This document shows, piece by piece, positions 24,738 to 36,913 of a stretch of DNA of 64,000 nucleotides. The first letter of the stretch is position 1. The number at the start of each line of letters is the position of its first letter. The stretch lies in assembly GCA_016165875.1 (NCBI GenBank), contig JABBOT010000004.1, positions 30,471,866 to 30,535,865 on the forward strand, in the 5' to 3' direction. Source of the stretch: Acanthopleura granulata (lineage: Eukaryota > Mollusca > Polyplacophora > Chitonida > Chitonidae). The notes beneath the pieces are model-generated. The model did no database searches, was not told the origin of the DNA, and saw nothing but the letters and a program-made list of their open reading frames with translations. A program made the position numbers and the translations under genes.

Positions 24738-25623
24738 GTTTAAATCGAAAGAGGCATATATTTAGAAGCATGTATTTTATATATACTTACTTATCCATCG
24801 GATAACTTTAGGTCCGCCGCCGGATGTTAATACCTTTGCTGTTTGCAAGTACAGATTTTTACAGATCTTTACTTTGCAAACAAGTAAATAAGAAATGGAG
24901 TGCAAATATGTACTTAGCTAACACTTTTAGCATTTATGTTTCAAAAGCTTGATACCCCGTGCAAAACTCAGAACATATGAATCACTGCGTCGCCTCTTTT
25001 TGTCCCTTGTATAGAGTATATTGCGTTACATCTGTTTTATATTCTCCATGCATATGGACATCATTATATAGCATGGAGTGTTTCTGATGACTTTCCTCAT
25101 GTATGTATAACTAACTGGTCTTACCTCGTCCACTTATCTAGATTTTCCCCACAGTCCTTCCTAAGAACTGACTTAACTGATTAAGTGTATTAACTAAGAA
25201 TCATACAATTAAATGTTGAGTGCATGTATATCGAACAGTTATACATACAAATTGGGCAATATTCATGTCACGCATCCGTTCAACGCGTACATGATGAGTT
25301 TTGACACAAAACCTACATCCGTCAGTTGGAGCTCACTTCACATGCAGCTAATTTTTTATTTTTTGAGCCTGCACTGTACTAAACCGTGAATAGAGAAAGA
25401 CAGAATCTAGGCCTCGAAACCGACATTCGTACACCAGCCTTCCGGGTCAATAACGGCAAGACCGCTGTCAAAACAACATTTAACATAAACCTGCAAAGAT
25501 CTACAAAAGTACAGAATGTGATAAATTAGGACGGATTCAAGCAAACAGTTTTCAGTAACGATGGAAATACGCAAGGAATGTCTCAGTCTAGTGAATGAAG
25601 TCAGTATCCAAATCCTCTATCAT

Positions 25624-26613
25624 GGTAGTGTATAGTATCCCAATGTCTCTGAGCGTGGATAGTATCCCAGTATCTGACGACGTATATTGTATCACAATGT
25701 CTGATGAAGCCTATAGTATCCCGCGCATAGTGTCCCAGTGTCTGATGACGTGTATAGAATCCTAATGCCTGAAAACGTGTAAAGTATGCCAGTGTCTGAT
25801 GAGGTGTACATTAAATTAGTGGGTGATGACATGTATAGTATCCCAGTGCCGGATGGCTTATGTACTATCTCAATGTCTAATGATGTGCATAGTATCTCAA
25901 TGTCGCATGACGTGGATAGTATCTCAGTTCCTGATGACGAGTATCCCAGTGTCTGATGACGTGGATAATATCCCAATCTGTGATGACGTGTATAGTATCC
26001 CAGTGTTTGATGACCTGTATAGTATCCCAATGTCTGATGACATTATAGAATCCAAGTGTGGGATGACGTTCGTAGTAACCCATGTCAGTTGACGTGTATA
26101 GTATCCCAACTTTGATGACATGTATATTAGCGCAGTGAGTGTGTATAGTATCCTAGGTTTTGATTACATGTACACTTTCAAAATTCCTGATATTCCAATG
26201 TCTGATGACGTGTATAGTGTCACAATGTGTAATGACGCATATAGTATCACAGCGTCTGATGACGTGGGTAATATCCCAATGTCTCATGACCCAGTGTCTG
26301 ATGACGTGGACAGTATTCCAGTCTATGATGACGTGCATAGTATCACGTCTACTGACAAATAAAGTATCCCAATGTCTGATGACGCGGATAGTAGCCCTGT
26401 GTTTGATGACGTGGATAGTATCCCAATGTCTGATGACGTGGATAGTGTCCCAGTGTCTGATGACGTGGATAGTGTCCCAATGGCTGATTACATGTGTAGT
26501 ATCCTAGTGTTTGATGACGTGTATAGTATCCCAGTGTCTGATGACGTGGATAGTATCCCAATTTCTGATGACTTGTGTAGATTCCCATTGTCGTACGACC
26601 ATATAGTATCCGA
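25624..26613. repeat. Minisatellite, 27-bp unit, about 1 kb
   Basis: Degenerate tandem units of the form GTCTGATGACGTGGATAG plus TATCCCAAT. Because 27 is divisible by 3, several frames stay open and give periodic 9-residue peptides (for example GYYPRHQTL), which are not genes. Fourteen units keep TGACGTG. The array ends about 440 bases beyond the IL-17 stop codon. Confidence 0.92.
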
Positions 26614-26758
26614 ATATTTCATTTTACGCGTTGATTTCAAGAAATGTAAAGATTCACATGAGAATACACTTTGCCCTTTGAGGTAAAAAAAAACAAAAAG
26701 AACACAACAAACCGAAGAACATCTGCTGGTCCATGTATTTTCATTCAAATTGGATACG

Positions 26759-26764
26759 TTTATT
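26759..26764 (-). terminator. Candidate polyadenylation signal of IL-17
   Basis: AATAAA on the - strand about 290 bases after the stop at 27053, before the minisatellite is reached. Confidence 0.4.
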
Positions 26765-27052
26765 GATATGAATATCTTTCATACAGCAAAAAGTCAGTAA
26801 TACTGCAGGAATATAGCAAGACGATTAGAAGCATGTATACAGACTCTTATATGAGTAAAGGTATAAATTATTTGCCAATATGTTTAACTAACTTATCCAT
26901 CAACATGATGTTACAAGACATAAACTGTCCCTGACAGGAACACCAAATGGCCGCTCACTGCAGCGAGTTTTAAATGAACCGTTACTAAATGCGTCAGACA
27001 ACTGGTGCACTGTACAAACCATAGTCACTGGGGAAGCAGATGGTCGTTGAGG

Positions 27053-29186
27053 TCAATTCCGTGGTCTAGGTCGAGAACTGTGCCGTCTGGGGTTGTGAGA
27101 ATGTCTTATATCCAAGGAAGTGCATGTGCACCCAATCGGCATAGGCTCGAGCGCCATGGCATATTCATAGCGCCCTGATGAACACCCCACCCTACGAAGA
27201 ACCCTGATAAAATTAGGGATGGGTTTGCACAGGTTCTGCGTTCTTAACTCACCCATGTACTCCAAACATTTCTCACAACTGCATTTCACCTGTATTATTG
27301 TTCTTGGATACCTGAAAAGTTGTCACAGTTTTAATAAATAGCGCTTGAACAAAGGGCCTTATCATCAATTCAACTGTAACAGAACAATTCTGAACAAAAG
27401 TTCACAAAAATCTTGACCCAGTGATTTGTGGGGATCATGCAGGTTTTAATTAATAATTCAGTAAATCATTTAGAGAGCCAGACGATGGTACAATAACTGG
27501 TATGTTTGGAATAATAAAGGTTATTATACGGTGATCTGACGTCAACAGGTCCAGTTTGAGAATTGCTTCTGTAGGCGTCAAAACAGACAAGCCCATACTA
27601 GTTATCAACCTGTGGTCTGCTACACAATGATGAGACTCTGAATACTCATGGTAAAAAAGCTGCCAGTATCTGCAAATCAGGAGTATCAACACAAATTCCT
27701 CGTAAACGCTCTCGTATGACAAAATGTGTTTACAAATTACCTGTTTACGTCTGTGTTCCTCACATAATACCATGGACACGTGGTCATGATTAGATATCGG
27801 TGGTGGCGTAATGGCGCTGCACAAGATGTCCGACCATACTCTGGCACCAAATCAATGCTCACGTATTGAGGCCATGTGTTTTGAATCTCCTCTAAAGTCT
27901 TCATTTCCTCAGTTGGCTCATGGCGATTTGGGGGTATATTCAGGAATGAGTCGTGCTTGGGATGGTAACTCAGGTGGGCTTTTAGCTGGTCGAGATTTTC
28001 GGGTTCCTCACACCGTTGCAGCTGTTGGAGATTAACTGTTCCAAAATTCTCCGTAGCTAGCAAGACAACCACTGTTACCTGAAGCCAAAAATTATCACTT
28101 TAATCTATGGTTTGGAGCGGTTTCACTGCATCCACTTACATTAATTATTGACCGACAAAAACACTTACGGACATAACATGTTATAATTGAGAATTGTTCT
28201 ATATAGAAACACCTGTCATAAGCTGACCCGCAACAAGCATATGTAACAATACCAAGGTGAGTATAAGGAAGCGTAATGACTTACACAGTGAACTGGCTTA
28301 GTGGCCCGGAAGCCACATTGTTGATTAGGTTTGGCCTGAGCTTAGAGATATACAAAGACTCTTTCACTTGCAGTCTATAGCTAAAAGGCAATAGTCAAGA
28401 ATTTTATTTGATGAAAAATTTGAGTTGTGGTCTGTTGTCAAACAATGGTCTCCAAACCCGAACCTATGATAGCAGCGTGTTGAAGAATTGTATTCTTTCA
28501 GTCATTCACATAGATGACGTTTGGTTTCTCCAATATAGAGATGACGGATATTCTCCACAGTTAATCTGATATGTGGCATCAGAACTGACTAATTCATCAT
28601 CAAGATCTTTGAAAGAGAAATATGAGCTAATTGCATTGGTAATTTTTGAGAAACAGACAATATCTATATATTTTTTTGTCAATATGTAACCATGCTTTAC
28701 TTTAAAGTATTTGTGAACAGTTCTAATCCAACGTGTATAAAATGAACTGTATTATTGTAAACCGGTTGCAGTAACCACGTCTTTGATATACAACAATCTC
28801 AGAAATACGGAGAGTGGAAATGTATACAGTTGTATTGGTAGTTCTTTACGTAGTGAAAATCAACACTGATGATTTAGGTCTGGCCTTTAAAGCAGTACAT
28901 TATCGCTATAACTTGCATGAAATTTACAAGTGCCCGTATTAATAAGTAAGGTTTCTTAAGGAAAGATTATGGTGGAAATTCAAAAACGGTTAATGAGTTT
29001 TCGATAAACCCTTGCTTGTGTCGGAGTAGTTTAAGGTAAAGGTGATGTTAACAAGACATTCTAGGCTCACATAAGGCTAATATCAGTACACTTCTTAAGA
29101 ACCACAGCATTGTCTCATGACATTTCTGCATAGCGGCTTATTCTAACATAAATCTACGCACTTACCGTCAGCGTTACAACATTCAT
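27053..29186 (-). CDS. IL17: Interleukin-17-like secreted cytokine (3 coding exons)
   Basis: Predicted secreted pro-inflammatory cytokine of the IL-17 family, acting outside the cell on IL-17 receptors. Exons: 29186-29166, 28078-27741, 27311-27053. They total 618 nt, giving 205 residues. The first exon encodes only 7 residues. With the start of exon 2 it forms a signal peptide, 'MNVVTLTVTVVVLLA'. Family marks: 'WPQYVSIDL', 'CPWYYV' at 108-113, 'NRYPR' across the exon 2/3 junction, 'VKCSCEKC' at 128-135, and the terminal 'PMPIGCTC' ending at Cys183. Cysteines at 93, 108, 130, 132, 135, 148, 163, 181 and 183 fit the IL-17 cystine-knot pattern with extra invertebrate cysteines. All splice sites are GT-AG (phases 0 and 2). 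Introns are about 1.1 kb and 0.43 kb. A basic tail rich in Arg/His/Pro follows the last cysteine pair. Which IL-17 subfamily it belongs to cannot be told here. Confidence 0.9.
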
Positions 29187-29213
29187 ATTTGGACGTTGCG
29201 CCAAGTGGACAAG

Positions 29214-29222
29214 TATATATTT
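29214..29222 (-). promoter_or_regulatory. Possible TATA box of IL-17
   Basis: AAATATATACTTG on the - strand lies about 30-40 bases before the ATG at 29186. If it is functional, the 5' UTR would be very short. AT-rich surroundings make chance likely. Confidence 0.25.
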
Positions 29223-32103
29223 TAGAATAAAATTACACTAAGTTTGTAAAGTCTGATCGAACTGTTTCTGTACTCTGTCCTGCCTGTGGCCTGTCAATTT
29301 ATATGTTTGTCTTTCCGGAAAAAGAACATTAAGGATATTTTCTGAAATTCTCCAAGATCATACATGAAATTTTCATCTAAAATTTTGGCGGAAGATTAAT
29401 GAATATATAATGAATTAATAAACAAATAAACACCACGTGTTGGTAGAAGGCTGATAGCTATTCGAGGATACTAACATGTGATGTCTAAATGATGTCAGAA
29501 TAAATTAACTATAGCACATTCCGCAAGTACACCCCTTATATTGTTGAATTTACATATCCGGCTGAGTGGCCATATGTTTGTCGATAAAATGAATGGAATC
29601 AATTGGTAGAGTTCAAGGAAGAAGAACCGAGTAAAAAGAGAAAAACGTCTTACCATTATATTCTTGCTTACACATTGTTCTCCAAAAGAGCGGCAGTTAT
29701 CATCAAATAGTACATGTAAGGGTGTTGGCCTTTATATATGATAAACATGACATACAGATAAATATACTTTCCAATGATCTTGCACTTTCGGAGTGTATAT
29801 ACATGTATATGTATATGTGTATCATTCCGAGCATCACGTGAGGTCCTGGTCGGAAAAGAAGAGCAGTAATTTATTCATCCCTGTGTTGAACACTTTGTTT
29901 AATTCTTTTAAACAAGCCGGAAAAAGGAGGGAAAATATACTCATTAAACTGTCATAAACACTGCTAAGTGTCAAGATACATCACGCGATCACAGGGTAGT
30001 AATTTCCTCTGCTGGTTTCCTAATATGACTTTGCCATTTTCAAATAAAGCATGGGAATTTTTCGAAGCGCTTCAAAGAATATTCTAAACAATTTTAACAT
30101 GCATGGAAGGACTTTTCAGGGAAAAGTGACTCATTCGAATGTTTGTGCCCAAATGTGGATACAGAGAGGAAAGTAGAAGTTTAAGAAATGTAAAATATTA
30201 AGGTACTCTTTAAGATATGTGTTTCAATTTCTGTTTTTATGTTTGAAGGCCTTTCAAAAGGCCAGTATAATTTGCTTGAGTTGACTGATATTGCAATAGT
30301 ATTTTTTCAAACGTTAAGTAACGATATATTTATTTTTTTAAAAGCCCTCTTGTAGTTAAAAGTATAAAGTATAGTAAAAGTGACATTTGTTTTAAAAAAA
30401 ACATTCACATTCTACTATGGTCTATAAAATACAATTTTCATTCGTTTATGTGTCTTTTCCAAAGAAAAGAGAAATAGAACTATTTCTTTTTTTTATTTAC
30501 TTGTAACGTTCTATAAGCAGAAATAAACGTGACAAATCCCACTTTTTATGTTTTTTCTCTAGGTTGGTGGTGATTCTTTAAAACCTGACTGGCCTGGAAA
30601 AAGTCTTATATTACTTGTACAGAGGAACAGGCCTGTGCATAAATATTTATTTCGTACACCTTTTATTCGCAGGATATATCTAAATACACTTTGAATCATT
30701 ATAGTTATATTCATCTGTGGTCTAATCATCTTAAAGACGTCCTGCATAGATATTTTTCAGTGTTGGGTCATTGAGAGCACTGGGCCTAGCCATTATATAG
30801 GCTGGCTGGGTATTAGTGATTCTTTTGTTATGGTAATGTTACTTCCAGACGTGAAAATGCGGTGGGAAGTTTTCAATGTCAAGCCCGGAAAGGACGCGAC
30901 GCTCTTATTGGTCAACCGTCTTCGTACTAATATACTTTTACTGTGGGCACATAGGCACTTGTTATACACATCCTTTTCCGATCAGCTGAATCAGTATTAC
31001 ACTTTTTTTGTTTATCTTCAGCATTAGAAATGTAACGACCCACAGGCACAAACAACCTACGAATCTCTGGGCAATAGTTGTGCCCCAAGGCAAATATAAT
31101 CGCCTAGCATAGATCTGCGTTGACTTAAAAATACAATGTGCACCCTCAAAACATGTACCATTAAATCCGTTCTTTGAGTGATGACGACTTGCATTTTCCC
31201 CTCTCCAACGTGCCTGATTATAGATCCCTATAGATCGACGAAAATGCAGATCTTCGTCTTGGCCATTCCAACATTTCCAAATTAGTTATTCTTGAATGTT
31301 AGCATCAGAAACAAATTTTGTGTCAAATTCTAAGCTTATTTTAGAACACCCAAATCCTCTCGCAAAAGCGTGACAACTTGCCGAATGATAGCAGATATGT
31401 GTGTGTTCTTATACTGTGATTACAAGTTTCTCTATGACTCGGTAGCAATGTGGTGACTGTTATGACCAAACTTATAGATCTGTCCTTCAGCACATGCGCT
31501 TACATGTATTCGATACTTGACATATGACTCACCGTGAATGGTCCGTCAGTTCAAACGCGCTTTGACGTCTTGCACATTCTGGGCCGGTGCATAGATAGAT
31601 CTCGCTTGTGCCATTCCAGATATAATTTTTGTTCTTGGTTTCCACCAAAGATTTCAATCTTTGCAATCTTTGATTTCAATCAAAGAAAACGTACACTTGA
31701 ATCAATTTGTGTAGGGATTATCAATTAATAATACATGTAGTTTATTTTTTTGTACACTAACCCCAATGACTCCAAATGCCAGACTTTCAGCTAAACTTTA
31801 AGCCCATATAACTAAATGAGTATTTAATACCTAAGCGTCAAATGCGACATTAAATATCAACAATCGTATAATCAACAATCTCGTATACACACAAATTCAC
31901 CTTCGCAAGAAAAAGCACTGATCAAGACACCAGAGACGAGACAAGGAAAATACCATTACCTAACCATGAATACCACTGATTTTACGTGCCTGTAGAATAT
32001 TCTTGCTATTTCTCTTTATACACGATTCCGTCCAAATAGTTTACTTTGTATCTATTTTTAGTTGTGTGACGGGTTTTGTTGAACGCTGTTTTGTATATTT
32101 GAG

Positions 32104-32360
32104 GGGGCCTCCGTGGCTCAGTCGGTTAGCGCGCTAACGCAACGCAATGACCGCAGTCTCTCACCAATGCGGTCGCTGTGAGTTCAAGACCAGCTCATGC
32201 TGGCTTCCTCTCCGGTAGTACGTGGGAAGGTCTGCCAGCAACCTGCGGATGGTCGTGGGTTTCCCCCGGGGTCTGCCCCGTTTCCTCCCACAATAATGCT
32301 GGCCGCCGTCGTATAAGTGAAATATTCTTGAGTACGGCGTAAAATACCAGTCAAATGAAA
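32104..32360 (+). mobile_element. tRNA-derived SINE, near full length
   Basis: The head GCCTCCGTGGCTCAGTCGGT and GTGAGTTCAAGACC look like A and B boxes. The core has GGATGGTCGTGGGTTTCCCC and TTTCCTCCCAC. The tail reads TGAAATATTCTTGAGTACGG then CGTAAAATACCAGTCAAATG. A stretch inside the head (AACGCAACGCAATGACC) looks partly duplicated. This is the best + strand reference copy in the window. Confidence 0.8.
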
Positions 32361-32997
32361 AATGTGAATTTGAGTACGATAAATGACATGGACAGCTAGT
32401 CGTTCTGACTCCATCGGCCAATGGCTTTTGAACAACCTTATAAAACAATATCATCTGCTTGTCTTTCGTTTTTCCCGGCCCCATTTTCTTATTCCTTATT
32501 ATATAAAAATGAAAACAACATGTGTTTGTAAATATTGATTCATAAAAATTTATAACAAACACAATATACTCACTGCCAAAATTAAAAATATAGCCTGCAT
32601 GCAAAGGGAGTTAAATTGTCTTATACTGGGAAGTAATACAAGAGGCATGCCGAAGGTAGTCTTTGCACTTCTTGGCTTTGCGATAAGCATAAAACAAATA
32701 GACCAATTACTGGTCGGTTCCGGGTAGGGTGAGGTGTCTGGTGCCTTCGGAAAGGCACTACAGGAACGTAGCATTATATTTGTGAATATGTTGGCATTGA
32801 ATACAATGGGTTAGAACGATGGTGTCTTATTTGGCAAATGGTCACACATAACCAATAAAATCTTGTCAGTTTACCTCTAACTGTTCATGTAAGTGTTTAA
32901 AAAGTTACAACTTACACTCCCCCCTATAACCATTGCTTGAGTGGAATTCGGAGGGAAAGTGCAGTAATGTCAGTTGCAATTTTTACTCATACTATTT

Positions 32998-33312
32998 TGT
33001 TGAGTACTCTGTTTTGTGGAGTACTCCAACTCTTCTGTGGAGTGATCAAAGTGTTCTGTGGAGTGCTTTAACTGTTCTCTGGATTGCTTAAATTGTTCTG
33101 TTGATTACTTTAACTGCACTGTAGAATGCTTTAACTGCTCTGTAGAGTATTCAAGCTTGTCTGGAGTGTTCTAACTGTTCTGTGGAGTACTTTAACTGTT
33201 CTGTGGAGTGCTTTAACTGTTCTGTGTTGTGCTCTACCTGTTCTGTGAACTGCTCTAACCGTTCTGTTCAGCGCTCTAACTGCTGTGTGGAGAGCTCTTA
33301 ACTGTTTTGTTG
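32998..33312. repeat. Minisatellite, 21-bp unit
   Basis: About 15 diverged units of the form CTGTTCTGTGGAGTGCTTTAA. Non-coding, between IL-17 and POC1. Confidence 0.85.
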
Positions 33313-34120
33313 AATACCCTTGAGGAGCTGAACAGTGTTCCCCTCAGTAAGCGCATAATTTTATAACATAATTCAGTACAAGGCAATTAAGTGCGCTTCA
33401 CCCGGCAGAGGAAGTCTGGTAAATGATATCTATCCCTAAATATACAGGCATCATGTCCATCGGAACAGGTGCACTTTTCTGCACAATGAGACATTGGGTT
33501 AAAAGTACATCGGCAGCAGCAGTACTCATATTAAAATTTAATTCCGTATTTATAATGTGCAAGTAAAGGAATTAAGACAGGATGTCCTTACAGCAACTAT
33601 AGAATAAGTTTTGTGCATTGAACATAAATGCAATTTTAAATGGCTATGGGGAAAACCGATCCAGCAGACTCGTCGGGAACTATGCAAACGTAGTTTATTT
33701 CGACCTTTGGATCGGGACTGTTACAATCCCGATATGTATCTAGTGAAAAATATCCATAAAAAACGTTTTTCACATTCCAGCACAGATATCAGAACTACTA
33801 TTAAATAGCAAGATTGGGATGTAGCCTGCTAATATCGACAAGACCGCAATCAGAAACGCACGTGGGACATACACATTTGCTGTGTTAAACCACAAACGAT
33901 GTGACGGCGCCAGTTCGGCTCTGCCTACATATGAGATACGGGTAAAAATTGCAATATGAACCAATGTAGCTTATAATATAAGTTGTACTTTACAACGTCA
34001 ATAAATTTTCATTTTTATTAATTAACAGGAATCGCCATACCACCCGTGCTATTACTGCATGGGACTGCATGTTGTGGTATAACGTTTTCAGGCATTCCAC
34101 TTAGCCGATGTATGACTACA

Positions 34121-34123
<3 letters not shown>

Positions 34124-34172
<49 letters not shown>
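34124..34172. repeat. (TA)n microsatellite
   Basis: Uninterrupted TA run of about 49 bases. Confidence 0.95.
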
Positions 34173-34176
<4 letters not shown>

Positions 34177-34971
34177 GCGACTTAAAACTACATGAAAGGC
34201 ATAGCACTGTTAAACTGATTTCATTACACTTCAAAATCGAATTCGATCGATGTTGTGACAGCCTTGCTCAACCTAACATAGGCGACAACGGGCAATTAGA
34301 TATAGTCAATATATAAGTCTGCTTCAGCTGTTTTCACATGTACAGCCTGTCGGGCGTATTCAGCCCGGCGGAAATCGACACGCTGCCACACGTAAGATCA
34401 TGATCTGTCATTCAGTGTCATACATAAGAACCGTTGCATGTTGCAAGGAGGACAGATTCGTTGTATATCAACTTTCTAGAACCGACAAATTACGATGTTC
34501 CACTGTGCAACATGCAGCGGTTGTCTATTGTTCATACTCAGACGCTTAACATCAGAAATAGTTATCAATAAATACAGTTATTGAGCAAATGTACACCCCC
34601 CCCCCCACCATTTAATCACTAGAATTAATGACCAACTATATATAGTTTTCAAAGGTATTTTCCCCTTTGTGGGGACAATACAAACCCCTTTTCCTCTTTG
34701 AAGAATAATGGGCAAAAAAAAAAAGCCTTCGGTAAATGACACAAAATTAATCCCAAAATGTACATTTTAGAGGCATATAAAAGTCACAATTCATTAAATA
34801 TTACAATCGGTGCCAACACTTATATTTTCTTCGCCAGGATATTAGCCTATTTAAATTGTAAAGGTGTCAAACTAATGAACAACTAATCGACAGAGGTGAA
34901 CGCCAGTAACTTTGATAACAACTGATAAGTCAGAAAACACAAAAAGTGGGCGACAAAGCTCCTGTATTTAG

Positions 34972-35236
34972 TTGATTTATTTGATTGGTGTTTTACGCCT
35001 TACTCAAGAATATTTCACTTATACGACGGCGGCCAGCATTATGGTGGGAGGAAACCGGGCAAAGCCCGGGGGAAACCCACGACCATCCGCAGGTTGCTGG
35101 TCCACCTTCCCACGTAGGGTTGGAGAGGAAACCAGCATGAGCTGATCTTGAACTCACAGCGACCGCACTGGTGGGAGGTTTCTGGGTCATTGAGCTGCGC
35201 TAGCGCGCTAACCAACTTAGCCACGGAGACCCCTCA
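34972..35236 (-). mobile_element. tRNA-derived SINE, near full length, reverse orientation
   Basis: Complete reverse copy of the 32104 family. The tail is TTATTTGATTGGTGTTTTAC, then the core CACGACCATCCGCAGGTTGC, then the head ending CTAACCAACTTAGCCACGGA. It is well preserved, so this family was active fairly recently. Confidence 0.8.
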
Positions 35237-35538
35237 AAGCTCCTGTAATTGTCTAATATGCTTAAAGCGTAATATTAAAATTACATCAGAAAACGAAATT
35301 GCTAGCTGAAATATTACAACACCACAAGTGGTTCGTTTTCCTGTCTTAATTAAGTGACGTTTCAAGGGATTTGTAGTGTTGTGATGCAAACTGTATATAT
35401 TTATAAAGTTGTATACTTTATCAACATTGGCACCATTCTCAGTAAAAATTCCAACTATCGAGCACGGAAAACCTAGCCACAACTCAAAGAAATTATAGCA
35501 GCTAAGGTTGCTCTGGATATTATTCATCTTGGCCCGCT

Positions 35539-35652
35539 TGCACGAAGCCCCCTTAACGTCACGGCCACATAACTACCATGGCAACCAGCACTGTATACGC
35601 ATCTCGGCGCCATGGCAGCTTCTTGCGAGAAACGTTAAGAGGGTTTCGTGCA
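35539..35652. mobile_element. Short hairpin MITE
   Basis: A roughly 114-bp element with near-perfect 21-bp inverted ends: TGCACGAAGCCCCCTTAACG at 35539 and CGTTAAGAGGGTTTCGTGCA ending at 35652. The middle holds a smaller inverted pair, CCATGGCAACCAG against GGCGCCATGGCAG. It would fold into one hairpin. Confidence 0.6.
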
Positions 35653-36860
35653 CAGGTTTGTTTCTCTGTTGCCGACCATAAACCAGGTAGATGCCTGTGT
35701 CAAGTCCAAAGCGAATTCGGGGATTTCTCAGCAAATTGTGGAGGCGTCATGCTCAAGATCCGCATGATGCTTATGGCATGTAAACCTATCCTGTTGACAG
35801 TTTATATCCTATCCTAGCATGCATGTCACATGTGCCCAGTCTCTGGTCTACATAGCATCCTCATCTACTCCAGCGCTCTAAACACCTAGCTTACAAATAG
35901 CCAATAAATGCTGAAACATACAAGAACAAATCTATTTTTTGTCGAATATACATCAGTTATATACTTAGTTCTAGGGGACATGTGCATAAAAAAAAATCCC
36001 TGACATTTATGGAATATCCATGTGCAGTCCAGCAAAACTGGATCTGGAAGTTTTCCTTGTATAATTGATTACACAAAGGGCAGCGTTCCCTGGTAACATC
36101 ACTTAGAAGATCGCTTGGGAGTAGGCATCGAAATAAAATTGTTGTTCTAAGAATATATATTCTTAAATTTAATAAACATGTGCCATGCTATTCGGTACTT
36201 GTAGAACCTGACACTGAACAGGTAGGCTTACGTACAAGCTGAAAAAAATACATTAATGTTACGGTGTTTTCCTTGGAAATTGTTGCGAATATAATTTAAG
36301 ATGAATATTCTGTGTTTCTAAAATTGTACACAGTGTAGGCCTACATGTAAAATACTTCAACTCTAGGTAAGGGATGGTTGGTTTCGGAATGAAGTAATTG
36401 TAAGCCCAGAATTTCGATCATATTGCATGTTGTATTCCTTGGAAATTGTTGCGAATATATGTAATACGAAATACCAACTCCTTTTTATTATAATGTTCAC
36501 GCACGTTTCGTGGTGTGAATTACTTATTTTATCACAAAGATATAACAACTCATGAATCCGCATGGCTTACAAGCTTTTCGTTGGAATACACTGTAGTGCT
36601 CTGACCGGTGTATGAAATTTAAAAGTTAAGATTTGATAAATTAGACTTTCATTTCAGTGTTTAAAACACCACTAACATTGTTTCATGTTTATTTCAGGTC
36701 AACGCAACTTACGCGAATATGCCACGATATACCATTTTCCAGATTACTGCCGTAGGCCTAAGTATATTCGGAGAGAATGATTTATGCCATACATACCGAA
36801 AAATGTGTTATGTGTAATATAACCACCGGTATGCACATGTGTGTGTGTATACCACGGATT

Positions 36861-36913
36861 AAAAACAACAACAACAACAACAACAAAAAAAAAAACCACA
36901 CACACACACACAA
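36861..36913. repeat. Compound (AAC)n-A-rich-(CA)n microsatellite
   Basis: An ACA/AAC trinucleotide run passes through an A-rich stretch into a CA run. Confidence 0.9.

Noticed and set aside
25624..26613. CRISPR-like array
   Set aside because: Units are contiguous and degenerate without unique spacers, and the context is clearly animal.
25692..26748. Several long open frames with 9-residue periodic peptides on both strands
   Set aside because: They follow from a 27-bp tandem repeat whose length divides by 3. Neighbouring units shift frame and there are no splice sites or unique flanks.
32104..32185. tRNA gene
   Set aside because: A and B boxes are present, but the rest does not fold as a tRNA and a SINE core and tail follow.
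32161..32604. 147-residue - strand ORF
   Set aside because: It is the antisense reading of a SINE plus AT-rich flank.
35578..35817. 79-residue + strand ORF
   Set aside because: It starts inside the hairpin MITE and shows no conserved features.
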